From a virus, in the IMG/VR virus record IMGVR_UViG_3300025896_000134, positions 1 to 30,200 of that record: a DNA stretch of 30,200 nucleotides; one strand, 5' to 3'. A program made the translations under genes and the position numbers. This document shows, in pieces, positions 1 to 6,081 of this stretch. The notes under the pieces are model-generated. The model had not been told where the DNA came from, ran no database searches, and worked only from the letters and a program-made list of their open reading frames with translations. Within the stretch, counting starts at the first letter, position 1, and each line of letters starts with the position of its first letter.

Positions 1-46
1 GTGGACAGCAGTGCGCTGACAGAAAAACAACCCGGTGCGGGGGGGG

Positions 47-304
47 TCACCATGCCCGAGATGTGGGCAGTGGCCGAGCGCCGGTTGGCATGCGTGCGCC
101 ACGCGAGCTGTTACATGAGCGGTGCGCCGGTGCGACGTTGTCTGGAGACTCGCCGAGGTGGGGGGCCACCGACAGCGGAATGATGTGGTCGACAGTGTCA
201 GCACCAGGCTGACCGCACAGCCAGCAGATGTCTGACTGCTCAAGCACTCGCAGCCGTAGCCGTTTCCATGATCGAGTCGATCGGCCGATGTAGGCGTTGG
301 TCAT
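47..304 (-). CDS. HNH endonuclease
   Basis: An 85-residue HNH nuclease. Visible motifs are the first zinc Cys pair CWLC, the catalytic DHIIP motif (VDHIIPLS), and the downstream NVAPAHRSCNSSRG with its Asn, His and Cys. The start at 304 is preferred over the longer frame because GAGG lies five bases upstream of that ATG. In HK97-like phages a short HNH protein beside the terminase genes is needed with TerL for cos cleavage. Here it is the last gene of the leftward operon at the window's left edge, while the terminase genes are at the right edge. If the genome is circular the two are about 0.9 kb apart, which fits a packaging role. The family call is firm; the packaging role is inferred. Confidence 0.9.
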   Translation of the reverse strand: MTNAYIGRSTRSWKRLRLRVLEQSDICWLCGQPGADTVDHIIPLSVAPHLGESPDNVAPAHRSCNSSRGARMPTGARPLPTSRAW

Positions 305-329
305 GTCGACCTCGCAGTGTGTACGACAA

Positions 330-358
330 AGGCGCCGCCGCATGTGCGGTCGACGCCT
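330..358 (-). promoter_or_regulatory. hairpin upstream of the HNH gene
   Basis: Nested inverted repeat in the 141-bp gap between the HNH gene and the gene before it: outer arms AGGCG/CGCCT and an inner stem CCGC-ATGT-GCGG. There is no clear T-tract, so it could be an attenuator or an RNA-processing element. Nothing else is evident in the gap except a tandem GCAACCAT repeat at 430-445. Confidence 0.3.
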
Positions 359-445
359 ATCTGACGCACAGGGTACATGATCTAGCGGGTGCGGCGCAAA
401 CTATGCCGGGCCAGTAGCGAGATTTTTTTGCAACCATGCAACCAT

Positions 446-982
446 TCACGCCACGTCGTCGACGCGTTCGCTGAGTAGGTTGCGTCGGCGCTCAAGCATC
501 CACTCGCCGCGATCAAGTGATGAGCGTCGCTGGTCGTGATAGCAGGCGACACACAACCCAGCGCGCAGGCGATCGTTGTGCGCTCCTGAGCAGTAAGTGG
601 CACAGACCACACAGTCACCACCGCTGGCCACTCGGCGTGGTGCGATGCCACCTTCGTGTGGTGATGTCGATGAGTCACCCCATCGGGCCACGATGTCGTG
701 AATCACTGATGCGCTGTTGAGCATCTGCCTCGTCTGTTTGCACAGCAGCTCGAGGTCGTGAGCTGCTGGGTCGGCGACGTTGAGGTAGCGATCGAGTCCT
801 GGTGGATTGCCAGCAGAGTCGAGGCGTGGTGCTCCCCCACCACCACTGCCGCCGGTTGGGTAGCCAGGCTGCGCGTCTCGCAGGTTGGCGACGCAGGTGG
901 CGAGGTCGGCTTGCATGGCTTTGAGTCTGGCAATGATCTCGAGGTGTTGGCGTTTGAGGTCGGCATGGCTGAGTCGTGTCAT
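446..982 (-). CDS. zinc-binding protein of unknown function
   Basis: A 178-residue protein. The N-terminal 40 residues are helical and charged. A Gly-rich linker (GGSGGGG) follows, then a middle helical part, and near residues 120-150 a Cys-rich module with CVVC, a further Cys and His, and CVAC, which looks like a zinc-binding fold. The C-terminus is very basic. AGGAG lies six bases upstream of the ATG. The gene follows the replication protein with a 9-bp gap and is probably cotranscribed with it. The basic, zinc-binding character suggests nucleic-acid binding, but I recognise no named family. Confidence 0.75.
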   Translation of the reverse strand: MTRLSHADLKRQHLEIIARLKAMQADLATCVANLRDAQPGYPTGGSGGGGAPRLDSAGNPPGLDRYLNVADPAAHDLELLCKQTRQMLNSASVIHDIVARWGDSSTSPHEGGIAPRRVASGGDCVVCATYCSGAHNDRLRAGLCVACYHDQRRSSLDRGEWMLERRRNLLSERVDDVA

Positions 983-991
983 TGGTGGCTC

Positions 992-3178
992 CTAGATCAG
1001 ATCGGGCAGGTGGGGATTGGGGTCATCATCGGTGTCTTGTTCTTGTTCCTCTTGGTGGTCCTGGTGCACTGCGCCGACTACGTCGGACGCACCGCGCCAC
1101 TTGGACTCGCTGCTAGGTGCGCCACCCTGTGCCGCTACCGCGCCAGTCTGCGATCCCGTGTCTCCCTTAGGTGCGCCAACCGCGCCACTCGGAACTGCTA
1201 CCGCGCCACCCTTTTGCTGGCGCGGTACCGCGCCACCCTCGATTTCACCGCGCCGGCGCGGTTGAGTCTCAACAATGTCGTCGAGGATGGACCGCTCATC
1301 GGCTGAGTTTTTGAGCATCTTGAGAGCCGCACTGACCAGCCGTCGAGACAGCGTTCCTGCCATTACGGCAGCCGCATGGTTCTGTGAATCATCGGCAGTG
1401 ATGCCGGCAGCTTTGAGCAGCGCCATGTTCTGAGCAGTGCCGTCGGGGAAGATGGCAGCGTCCCTGTCGATCTGATAGTCGTAGCCAACGTCGGTGCTGA
1501 CTCGCTGGATCTTCACCTCTTGGGGCACCCATGCGATGCGTGAGTGTGTGCGCTCGATCTTGACGCCGTCGCCGTCTTTGGTTTGTGTTCGGGTGAGCCG
1601 CCAGACCAGATCCACGTCGTCGTTCTTGGCTGATGATCCTCGCTGGCCTTTGCTGGTGTCTTTGCCTGAGTGATCGGTGCGCAGATAGGTGACTCCCTTG
1701 GCCTTCAGGGCAAGCCCTGTGTGGCGATAGAAGGCGCGCACGGTGTCTGCTGAGTCTTCGTCACCTTCCACGGCTCGGCCGAATGTGTCGATGATTGCGA
1801 GCTGCGCTCCTGTCTTGTCGACGAGGCCCAAGATGGCGTTGGCACCCTCTCGAGTGTCCAGTGGTGGCAACGAAGGTAGCAACGCATAGTGGAGCCGTGA
1901 GAGGTCGTCGTCGGGGCCATAGCCAAGTTCGCCGAGTCGCTCGAGTAGATCGGCTTCGGTCATCTCATAGTCGAGGTAGAGAACGTCGACTTGCTCGGCT
2001 CGGCGCTGGCCAAGCACACGCCGACCAGTGGCCACTGCTGCTGCCACTGCCAGCACGATGGTCGACTTGCCAGCCTTGGCCGGCGCATAGAGGGCGATTG
2101 CTCTGCCCTTCGGGATGACTGGATAGGCCAGCCATTCTTCGTCGGCGTGGTCTTGGTGCCAGAACTTCTGCCAGTCGACCAGGTGCGCGAGCTCTACTCG
2201 GTCGGTCGGTGTCAAGGTCACTTCTGACATACCGTCGTGCGTTATGTCTGCGACGCTGATGGCGTCGAGCAGGGCGTTGACTGGTGCCATGTCGAGCTCA
2301 TAGAGACGTGATGCAGCTGCACTCCGATCGCCCTGGTGATGGCGACAGGCGTAGTAGCCGAAGCGTGAGTAGCTGCCCTCGGGTAACCAGGCGATCGAGC
2401 TTGAGAACACTGTCATCTGACCGCCGCCGCCGTGGCCGACTGTGGCACTGATGCCGTCGCGCTCATCCTTACCGGGCCGAACCCATCGCTGCTCGCCGTC
2501 AGCCATTGTCTGTGCCAGCGTCCAGCCATCGCTGCTGAGCAGCTGCGCCCAAGTGGTCTGATGGTTGTATCTCGCAGCGACTGAGTCTGACTCGCCGCTC
2601 GAGGTTGAGACTGGCGTTGGTGTCGGCTCAGCGCGCGCCGTCAGCAGTTCGATCAGCCACTTGGGTGCTGCTGCGATCTCGCCGATCTCGCCGCCTTCCC
2701 ACTCATAGGGTCGCCCGTTCGGGTGAATCGTTGGCGGTGCCACGCACTGGCCACCTTCGCCACGAATGTCGAGACCAGGGCCGAGAGCCGTCGCTGCGTT
2801 GTTTCTGATGGTGACGCCAGCCGGCATGAGGAAGTAGCGATGCTGGCCACCCGAGCCAGTCAGCACCGTGGCCGTGTCGGGCAGTGGGCCGTGTTGCTGC
2901 TCGAGGTCGGCGAGGGTTTCGTCGCCTGCCTTGTCGCCGCTCACGTCGATGTCAAGGGCGAAGATTGTGCCGCCAGTGGCGATGCCGACGCCGTGATCTG
3001 AATAGAGACCAGTGAACCAGTTCTCAATCGTTGGCTCGTCGGTGGTGGCATGGTTCTGCCAGCCAGCCATCGGTGGCCGCTTCTCCCCTGGCTTGATCGG
3101 CAGGACCGGCAGACCGTGCTCGGCATAGTTAAGTGCGTGGGCCAGCACGTTGTGGTCGTATGACTCCAGGGCGGTCAC
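992..3178 (-). CDS. prim-pol / AAA ATPase replication protein
   Basis: A 728-residue fusion of a primase-polymerase domain and a RecA-like ATPase, the likely replication initiator and helicase-primase. The prim-pol domain (about 1-185) shows the catalytic ALDID (Asp76, Asp78), SGGQHRYF (109-116) and LDIRGEGG (136-143). The ATPase has Walker A APAKAGKST (about 365-373), Walker B LAIID (about 460-464) and the RepA-like TDHSGKDTSKGQRGSSAK element (about 501-518). The start is GTG at 3178, overlapping the upstream stop as GTGA; the longer upstream extension is an out-of-place reading of the previous gene. The C-terminal segment (about 640-715) is low-complexity GAV/GAP-rich and is encoded by the DNA repeat cluster described separately. 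The domain architecture is well known in actinophages and integrative elements. Confidence 0.93.
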   Translation of the reverse strand: MTALESYDHNVLAHALNYAEHGLPVLPIKPGEKRPPMAGWQNHATTDEPTIENWFTGLYSDHGVGIATGGTIFALDIDVSGDKAGDETLADLEQQHGPLPDTATVLTGSGGQHRYFLMPAGVTIRNNAATALGPGLDIRGEGGQCVAPPTIHPNGRPYEWEGGEIGEIAAAPKWLIELLTARAEPTPTPVSTSSGESDSVAARYNHQTTWAQLLSSDGWTLAQTMADGEQRWVRPGKDERDGISATVGHGGGGQMTVFSSSIAWLPEGSYSRFGYYACRHHQGDRSAAASRLYELDMAPVNALLDAISVADITHDGMSEVTLTPTDRVELAHLVDWQKFWHQDHADEEWLAYPVIPKGRAIALYAPAKAGKSTIVLAVAAAVATGRRVLGQRRAEQVDVLYLDYEMTEADLLERLGELGYGPDDDLSRLHYALLPSLPPLDTREGANAILGLVDKTGAQLAIIDTFGRAVEGDEDSADTVRAFYRHTGLALKAKGVTYLRTDHSGKDTSKGQRGSSAKNDDVDLVWRLTRTQTKDGDGVKIERTHSRIAWVPQEVKIQRVSTDVGYDYQIDRDAAIFPDGTAQNMALLKAAGITADDSQNHAAAVMAGTLSRRLVSAALKMLKNSADERSILDDIVETQPRRRGEIEGGAVPRQQKGGAVAVPSGAVGAPKGDTGSQTGAVAAQGGAPSSESKWRGASDVVGAVHQDHQEEQEQDTDDDPNPHLPDLI
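1091..1262. repeat. cluster of ACCGCGCC repeats, candidate replication origin
   Basis: Eight copies of an 8-mer within 172 bp. ACCGCGCC occurs at 1091, 1137, 1179, 1200, 1227 and 1247, and inverted copies GGCGCGGT at 1219 and 1255. The 1218-1235 block is an 18-bp perfect palindrome and 1247-1262 a 16-bp perfect palindrome. Two copies of TAGGTGCGCCA (1114-1124 and 1168-1178) are interspersed. The repeats sit in the 3' part of the replication-protein gene and are read in more than one codon frame, which argues for DNA-level function. In lambda, iterons for protein O lie inside the O gene. No AT-rich unwinding element is obvious next to the cluster. Confidence 0.5.
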
Positions 3179-3471
3179 GCCACTTCTCTCACGAGTTCGT
3201 CGAGTTGCTTGATGACCTTTTTGAACGCTTTGCGAACCTTGAGTTGGTCTCGCTGCATGTCGATGAGGATCTCCCAATCGTTCTTGGAAGTCATGCGGTC
3301 GACCATGACCTCGAGCGCGCGATTGCGTTCCTCTAAGACGATGACCTGCGCCTGCAGCTCGTAGATGGCCTCAAGTGCTCTGCCGGCGTCAAGCACCATG
3401 TCTTCGGCGTGTGGCCAGAAGCGCTGCAGCTTCAGCCCGTCGATTGCCTGTTCGATCTCTTCGTTTGTCAT
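3175..3471 (-). CDS. coiled-coil protein of unknown function
   Basis: A 98-residue charged helical protein. A likely coiled coil runs from about residue 30 to 60 (AIYELQAQVIVLEERNRALEV), and the C-terminus is Lys/Glu-rich. There is no Cys motif, signal or membrane segment. The start overlaps the upstream stop as ATGA, and its own stop overlaps the GTG of the replication gene, so translation is probably coupled across all three genes. It might be an accessory factor of the replication protein, but that rests on position only. Confidence 0.8.
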   Translation of the reverse strand: MTNEEIEQAIDGLKLQRFWPHAEDMVLDAGRALEAIYELQAQVIVLEERNRALEVMVDRMTSKNDWEILIDMQRDQLKVRKAFKKVIKQLDELVREVA

Positions 3472-4067
3472 GCTGCCTCCCGTGCTAGTTGTCGATAGTG
3501 ATTTCGGCGCTCTGTTGCAATGCGTCGGTCTTCGATGATTCGGAACATCTCGCGCTCGTGGAGCTGCTCAATGGCGCGCGCGTTTCTGGCTGTGACTTTG
3601 TTCGGCTGCAGCTGCAGCGCTGGTCGCTGTGCCTTTGAGCCAATGGCCTTGGCGATCGCTTGCTTTGTCCAGCCGTGCTTGAGTAGGTCGTCGATGCGTC
3701 GCCAGGTCTGCTTGGCGTCAATGAAGGCACCGTCAGATGCTCGAGAGCGACCCACTGCGAGGATCTTCGCCGCGGTCTCTGGTCGACACTTGGTTCGGTT
3801 TCCTTGGCGCAGCTTGTCGATCGCTGACAGCGAAATGCCGGTGAGCTCACTGACTCGTCGTTTGCCGACTCCGACCTTGCTCAGCCACAGCAGATGCTCA
3901 CGCGCTTCGGTGGCGTCAACGAATGCAGGCGTCGGTTCGTCGAAGCCGTAGCGCACTCGTCGTGCTTGGCGATCGCGCTGGCGTGCATAGGTGCGGTTCA
4001 CGTTGGTGCACGGTTCGCACCGACACTTCTCGACGACATACTTCGCCCGTGTGCCGTGCTCTCTCAT
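3468..4067 (-). CDS. HTH DNA-binding protein with N-terminal Cys motif
   Basis: A 199-residue protein that opens with HGTRAKYVVEKCRCEPC, a CxCxxC motif typical of a family of actinobacterial and actinophage proteins near WhiB-type genes. A likely helix-turn-helix lies around residues 65-90 (GVGKRRVSELTGISLSAIDKLRQG), and a second HTH-like segment near 125-145 (LKHGWTKQAIAKAIGS). The two HTH-like modules suggest a transcription regulator or DNA-binding accessory protein. It overlaps the neighbouring genes by four bases on both sides, so it is embedded in the early operon. Target unknown. Confidence 0.8.
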   Translation of the reverse strand: MREHGTRAKYVVEKCRCEPCTNVNRTYARQRDRQARRVRYGFDEPTPAFVDATEAREHLLWLSKVGVGKRRVSELTGISLSAIDKLRQGNRTKCRPETAAKILAVGRSRASDGAFIDAKQTWRRIDDLLKHGWTKQAIAKAIGSKAQRPALQLQPNKVTARNARAIEQLHEREMFRIIEDRRIATERRNHYRQLAREAA

Positions 4068-4258
4068 CGTGGGCGGTGCTTTGAACGCAGCGGGTAGGTG
4101 CGGTGCGGTAGTTGCCCTGGTGCGTACTCGAGCACGCTGGTGATGCCGTTCTTGTAAGTGAAGCGCAGCGTGCCGATGAGGTGGCCATCGTTGGCTTGAA
4201 TGGTCAACGCTTCGGGCGGATCTGGCAGTGACTCTTTGCTGATCTTGATTGATGGCAT
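4064..4258 (-). CDS. small protein of unknown function
   Basis: A 64-residue protein starting at the ATG that overlaps the preceding stop as TAATG, and ending in a four-base overlap with the HTH gene. The sequence (MPSIKISKESLPDPPEAL...) looks mostly beta-stranded with a basic C-terminal tail. I do not recognise a family. The tight coupling on both sides is the main evidence that it is real. Confidence 0.65.
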   Translation of the reverse strand: MPSIKISKESLPDPPEALTIQANDGHLIGTLRFTYKNGITSVLEYAPGQLPHRTYPLRSKHRPR

Positions 4259-4419
4259 TAGATGTCCCCGTGGTGGTCGATGGTGCTGGTGTGTGTCTCT
4301 TTGCGATGGGAGTCGGCGCTGTAGTCGGCAGCGCATTTCTGTGAGCAGAAGAGACGCGACAGTCCCCAGCCCTTACCGAGTCGGACGTAGTTACCGCACT
4401 GCGGGCAGTAGTCAGGCAT
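4258..4419 (-). CDS. small zinc-finger protein
   Basis: A 53-residue protein with CPQC near the N-terminus and CSQKC about 16 residues later, a treble-clef or zinc-ribbon pattern, followed by a His-rich tail. The start overlaps the stop of the Rpf-like gene as TGATG, which supports this ATG over the longer frame. It is one of several very small zinc proteins in this operon. Function unknown; DNA, RNA or protein binding are all possible. Confidence 0.75.
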   Translation of the reverse strand: MPDYCPQCGNYVRLGKGWGLSRLFCSQKCAADYSADSHRKETHTSTIDHHGDI

Positions 4420-4934
4420 CACAGCCACCCGAACTTTCGTGAGCAGCCAGGCCAAGCGCGCCAGCCTGAGTTCGCCAGGACTCGTTCGGCAATGTCGATC
4501 TGCTGTTCACGACTAGCGAGGTAGGCGTCGGGGGCGTACTCGAGGCCGCCGTTGCTGCGCCATGTGCCGATGTGGAACATGAGGCCGCCACTGAAGCCTC
4601 CGCTGACTGGTGGATAGTCCCAGCGGCTGCTGCTTTCGCATTGTGCGAGTTGATCCCAGCGACTGGCGTCGCTCGCCGGTGGCGGCGTCGGTGTGTGACG
4701 GTATTGCGGTACAGCAGTCGTCGTGGTGGTGAGGGTGGTGAGCAGCTCGGCGATCGCTGCGTGGGCGTCGATCGTGTTGTCATAGCCAAGAGACACAACT
4801 ATCTCTGGTGCTGGTTGTGTTTCTTGTGCTGCTGCGGGGATCGAGCAGCGCCCGAGTGCTGCGCCGGCGGCGAGCAGGGCGATCACTGCGATGCATCCTG
4901 CTGCAATTCTTCGTAAGTCAATGCCGTCATCCAT
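4419..4934 (-). CDS. Rpf-like transglycosylase, membrane-anchored or secreted
   Basis: A 171-residue protein with an N-terminal hydrophobic segment (about residues 9-28, IAAGCIAVIALLAAGAALG) acting as a signal peptide or anchor, a Thr/Pro-rich linker, and a C-terminal resuscitation-promoting-factor (transglycosylase-like) domain from about residue 93. Diagnostic features are WDQLAQCES with the predicted catalytic Glu, GGLMFHIGTW, APDAYLASREQQIDIAERVL and the closing AWPGCS. Rpf domains cleave peptidoglycan glycan strands in actinobacteria. The start at 4934 has GAGGA about eight bases upstream. It lies in the early operon, far from the CHAP endolysin and holin, so it may act on the wall during infection or lysogeny instead of at lysis, though a late role cannot be excluded. 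Confidence 0.88.
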   Translation of the reverse strand: MDDGIDLRRIAAGCIAVIALLAAGAALGRCSIPAAAQETQPAPEIVVSLGYDNTIDAHAAIAELLTTLTTTTTAVPQYRHTPTPPPASDASRWDQLAQCESSSRWDYPPVSGGFSGGLMFHIGTWRSNGGLEYAPDAYLASREQQIDIAERVLANSGWRAWPGCSRKFGWL

Positions 4935-5062
4935 GTCTGTGTTCCTCGGTTCTTTCGGGTGCACTCAGCGCAAAGCACTGCGAGCACGGCTAGGGGTGTC
5001 GAGTAATCGGTGCCACATTTCGGGCACCGCCAGTTGGTCAGTGAGTAAGGGCGTGATGCCAT
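4883..5062 (-). CDS. small zinc-ribbon protein overlapping its neighbours
   Basis: A 59-residue protein with two Cys pairs, CPKC and CAEC, about 15 residues apart: a typical zinc ribbon. The start ATG at 5062 lies inside the 3' end of the preceding gene (25-bp overlap), and the 3' end overlaps the Rpf-like gene by 52 bp in another frame. No good Shine-Dalgarno is visible, so translation is probably coupled. The Cys spacing and lack of another explanation for this stretch support it. It ends in YEELQQDASQ. Function unknown. Confidence 0.65.
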   Translation of the reverse strand: MASRPYSLTNWRCPKCGTDYSTPLAVLAVLCAECTRKNRGTQTWMTALTYEELQQDASQ

Positions 5063-5274
5063 GCGTTGGTGAGTTCGTTGATTGCGTCTCGCCGTTTCGG
5101 TTCCTCAGCGGCGATGTGGGCGAGGTAGTCAGCCATGCGCTGGCCAGTGCGTCCGATGCGTGCCAAGTCGCCGACCATCTCGATCAACTTGCGCTCGTTG
5201 CGGTCCTTGTCGGCAGCGAGCATGCGGTCCATGTCGGCGAGCATGCGCGTGTAGGGGTCTTCGCCGTGTCGCAT
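5038..5274 (-). CDS. small helical protein of unknown function
   Basis: A 78-residue, strongly charged, all-helical protein (MRHGEDPYTRMLADMDRMLA...). The start overlaps the stop of the gene before it as TGATG, supporting this ATG over the longer upstream frame, which reads as shadow sequence. No motif recognised. Confidence 0.7.
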   Translation of the reverse strand: MRHGEDPYTRMLADMDRMLAADKDRNERKLIEMVGDLARIGRTGQRMADYLAHIAAEEPKRRDAINELTNAWHHALTH

Positions 5275-5450
5275 CAGATCGTTCTGCCTGTGCGTAGCCC
5301 GGTGACTGATGCGATGCGCCTGAGCGCTTCGCCGGCTTCGGCGGTGTTCCACAGTGCCGGGGTGAGTGTGATGCGATCTGCGCCCTGTGCGACCTCGACG
5401 TAGTAGTTGCCGAAACTGTCTTTGATGATGTTGAGGTGCGCTTCTTGCAT
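5274..5450 (-). CDS. small protein of unknown function
   Basis: A 58-residue protein beginning MQEAHLNIIKDSFGNYYVEVA and ending LRTGRTI. It looks like a beta-hairpin followed by a helix. It is followed by a TGATG overlap with the next gene. Upstream is the three-hairpin non-coding block, so it is the first gene after that element. Only a weak GAAAG precedes the ATG. Unknown function. Confidence 0.65.
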   Translation of the reverse strand: MQEAHLNIIKDSFGNYYVEVAQGADRITLTPALWNTAEAGEALRRIASVTGLRTGRTI

Positions 5451-5469
5451 CACGGTCTTTCGAGAAGTT

Positions 5470-5516
5470 GCAGGGCATCGAGTCGCCGAGGAGGGTTTGT
5501 TGACTCGATGCCCTGC
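5470..5516 (-). promoter_or_regulatory. 15-bp perfect stem-loop (third of three)
   Basis: Perfect inverted repeat with arms 5470-5484 and 5502-5516 and a 17-nt loop. Read on the minus strand the loop contains CCCTCCTC, complementary to a Shine-Dalgarno sequence. There is no T-tract, so it is not a standard intrinsic terminator. It lies 20 bases upstream of the 58-residue gene. Confidence 0.7.
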
Positions 5517-5538
5517 TGCTGGTTGGCAGGGAGAAAGT

Positions 5539-5571
5539 GGGCGACGGACCCATTCACCTGATCCGTCGCCC
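5539..5571 (-). promoter_or_regulatory. 10-bp perfect stem-loop (second of three)
   Basis: Perfect inverted repeat GGGCGACGGA/TCCGTCGCCC, arms 5539-5548 and 5562-5571, with a 13-nt loop. It is the middle hairpin of a structured 170-nt gap between the OB-fold-like gene and the 58-residue gene. Confidence 0.65.
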
Positions 5572-5583
5572 GATACGGCGCAC

Positions 5584-5610
5584 GCAGTCCTTCGTAGGGG
5601 AAGGGACTGC
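5584..5610 (-). promoter_or_regulatory. bulged stem-loop (first of three)
   Basis: GCAGTCC...GGACTGC arms that extend to about ten pairs with a single-base bulge, ending 12 bases after the stop of the OB-fold-like gene in the direction of transcription. With the next two hairpins it makes a compact structured RNA segment. Confidence 0.5.
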
Positions 5611-5622
5611 TGAGTGCCCGAG

Positions 5623-6048
5623 CTAGGGAATGAGGTCGTCGGTGACGACGTTGGCGACGGCTGGCTTGTATTGCGCCGACCAGGTCTTCGCTGGGCTCAT
5701 GCCCTTCGTCTTTGACGGTTCCTCGCCGGTCCACTTGATGGCCAAGATTCCGCCGGTGAGCGTGTCGCCAGCGGTAACGCCAGCGACTCGGAGAGCCTCT
5801 TTGACTGCGCTGAGCTGAAAGCCCTTAGCGAAGAATCGAGTCTCGTCGCCAGTGTCGGGATCGGTGCCGGCGAAGACGAACTGCCACACGGGGTCGCCGT
5901 TGGGCCATGTCTTGAGTTCGCCGGTGACGAAGTCGGTGACCTGTCGTTTCTCAACGTCGGTGATGACGATGCGGCGCACGTCGCCGATGGCGTCCCACTT
6001 TGCTGATGCTCCACCGGAGCGAGTGAGTTCACTGATGATGTCAGTCAT
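5623..6048 (-). CDS. OB-fold-like protein, putative ssDNA-binding protein
   Basis: A 141-residue protein resembling a widespread actinophage family that follows RecB-like nuclease genes: an N-terminal TDIISEL segment, a beta-rich core (TDFVTGELKTWPNGDPVWQFVF), then FFAKGFQLSAVKEALRVAGV and GGILAIKWTGEEPSKTKGMSPAKTW. The pattern of strands suggests an OB fold, and the neighbouring nuclease suggests a role in recombination or replication as an ssDNA-binding protein. That function is inferred; the family is usually labelled hypothetical. It starts 33 bases after the nuclease stop. Confidence 0.7.
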   Translation of the reverse strand: MTDIISELTRSGGASAKWDAIGDVRRIVITDVEKRQVTDFVTGELKTWPNGDPVWQFVFAGTDPDTGDETRFFAKGFQLSAVKEALRVAGVTAGDTLTGGILAIKWTGEEPSKTKGMSPAKTWSAQYKPAVANVVTDDLIP

Positions 6049-6081
6049 TTTGCTGTCCTGCTTTCTGTGTTGGTGTGTTTG

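Noticed and set aside
430-445. Tandem GCAACCAT with a 14-codon open frame after the gene ending at 446
   Set aside because: Too short, with no ribosome site; the tandem 8-mer has only two copies.
5450-5734. 94-codon frame across the three-hairpin gap
   Set aside because: Arg/Pro-rich and unlike protein; it crosses the stems and overlaps the OB-fold-like gene in another frame.
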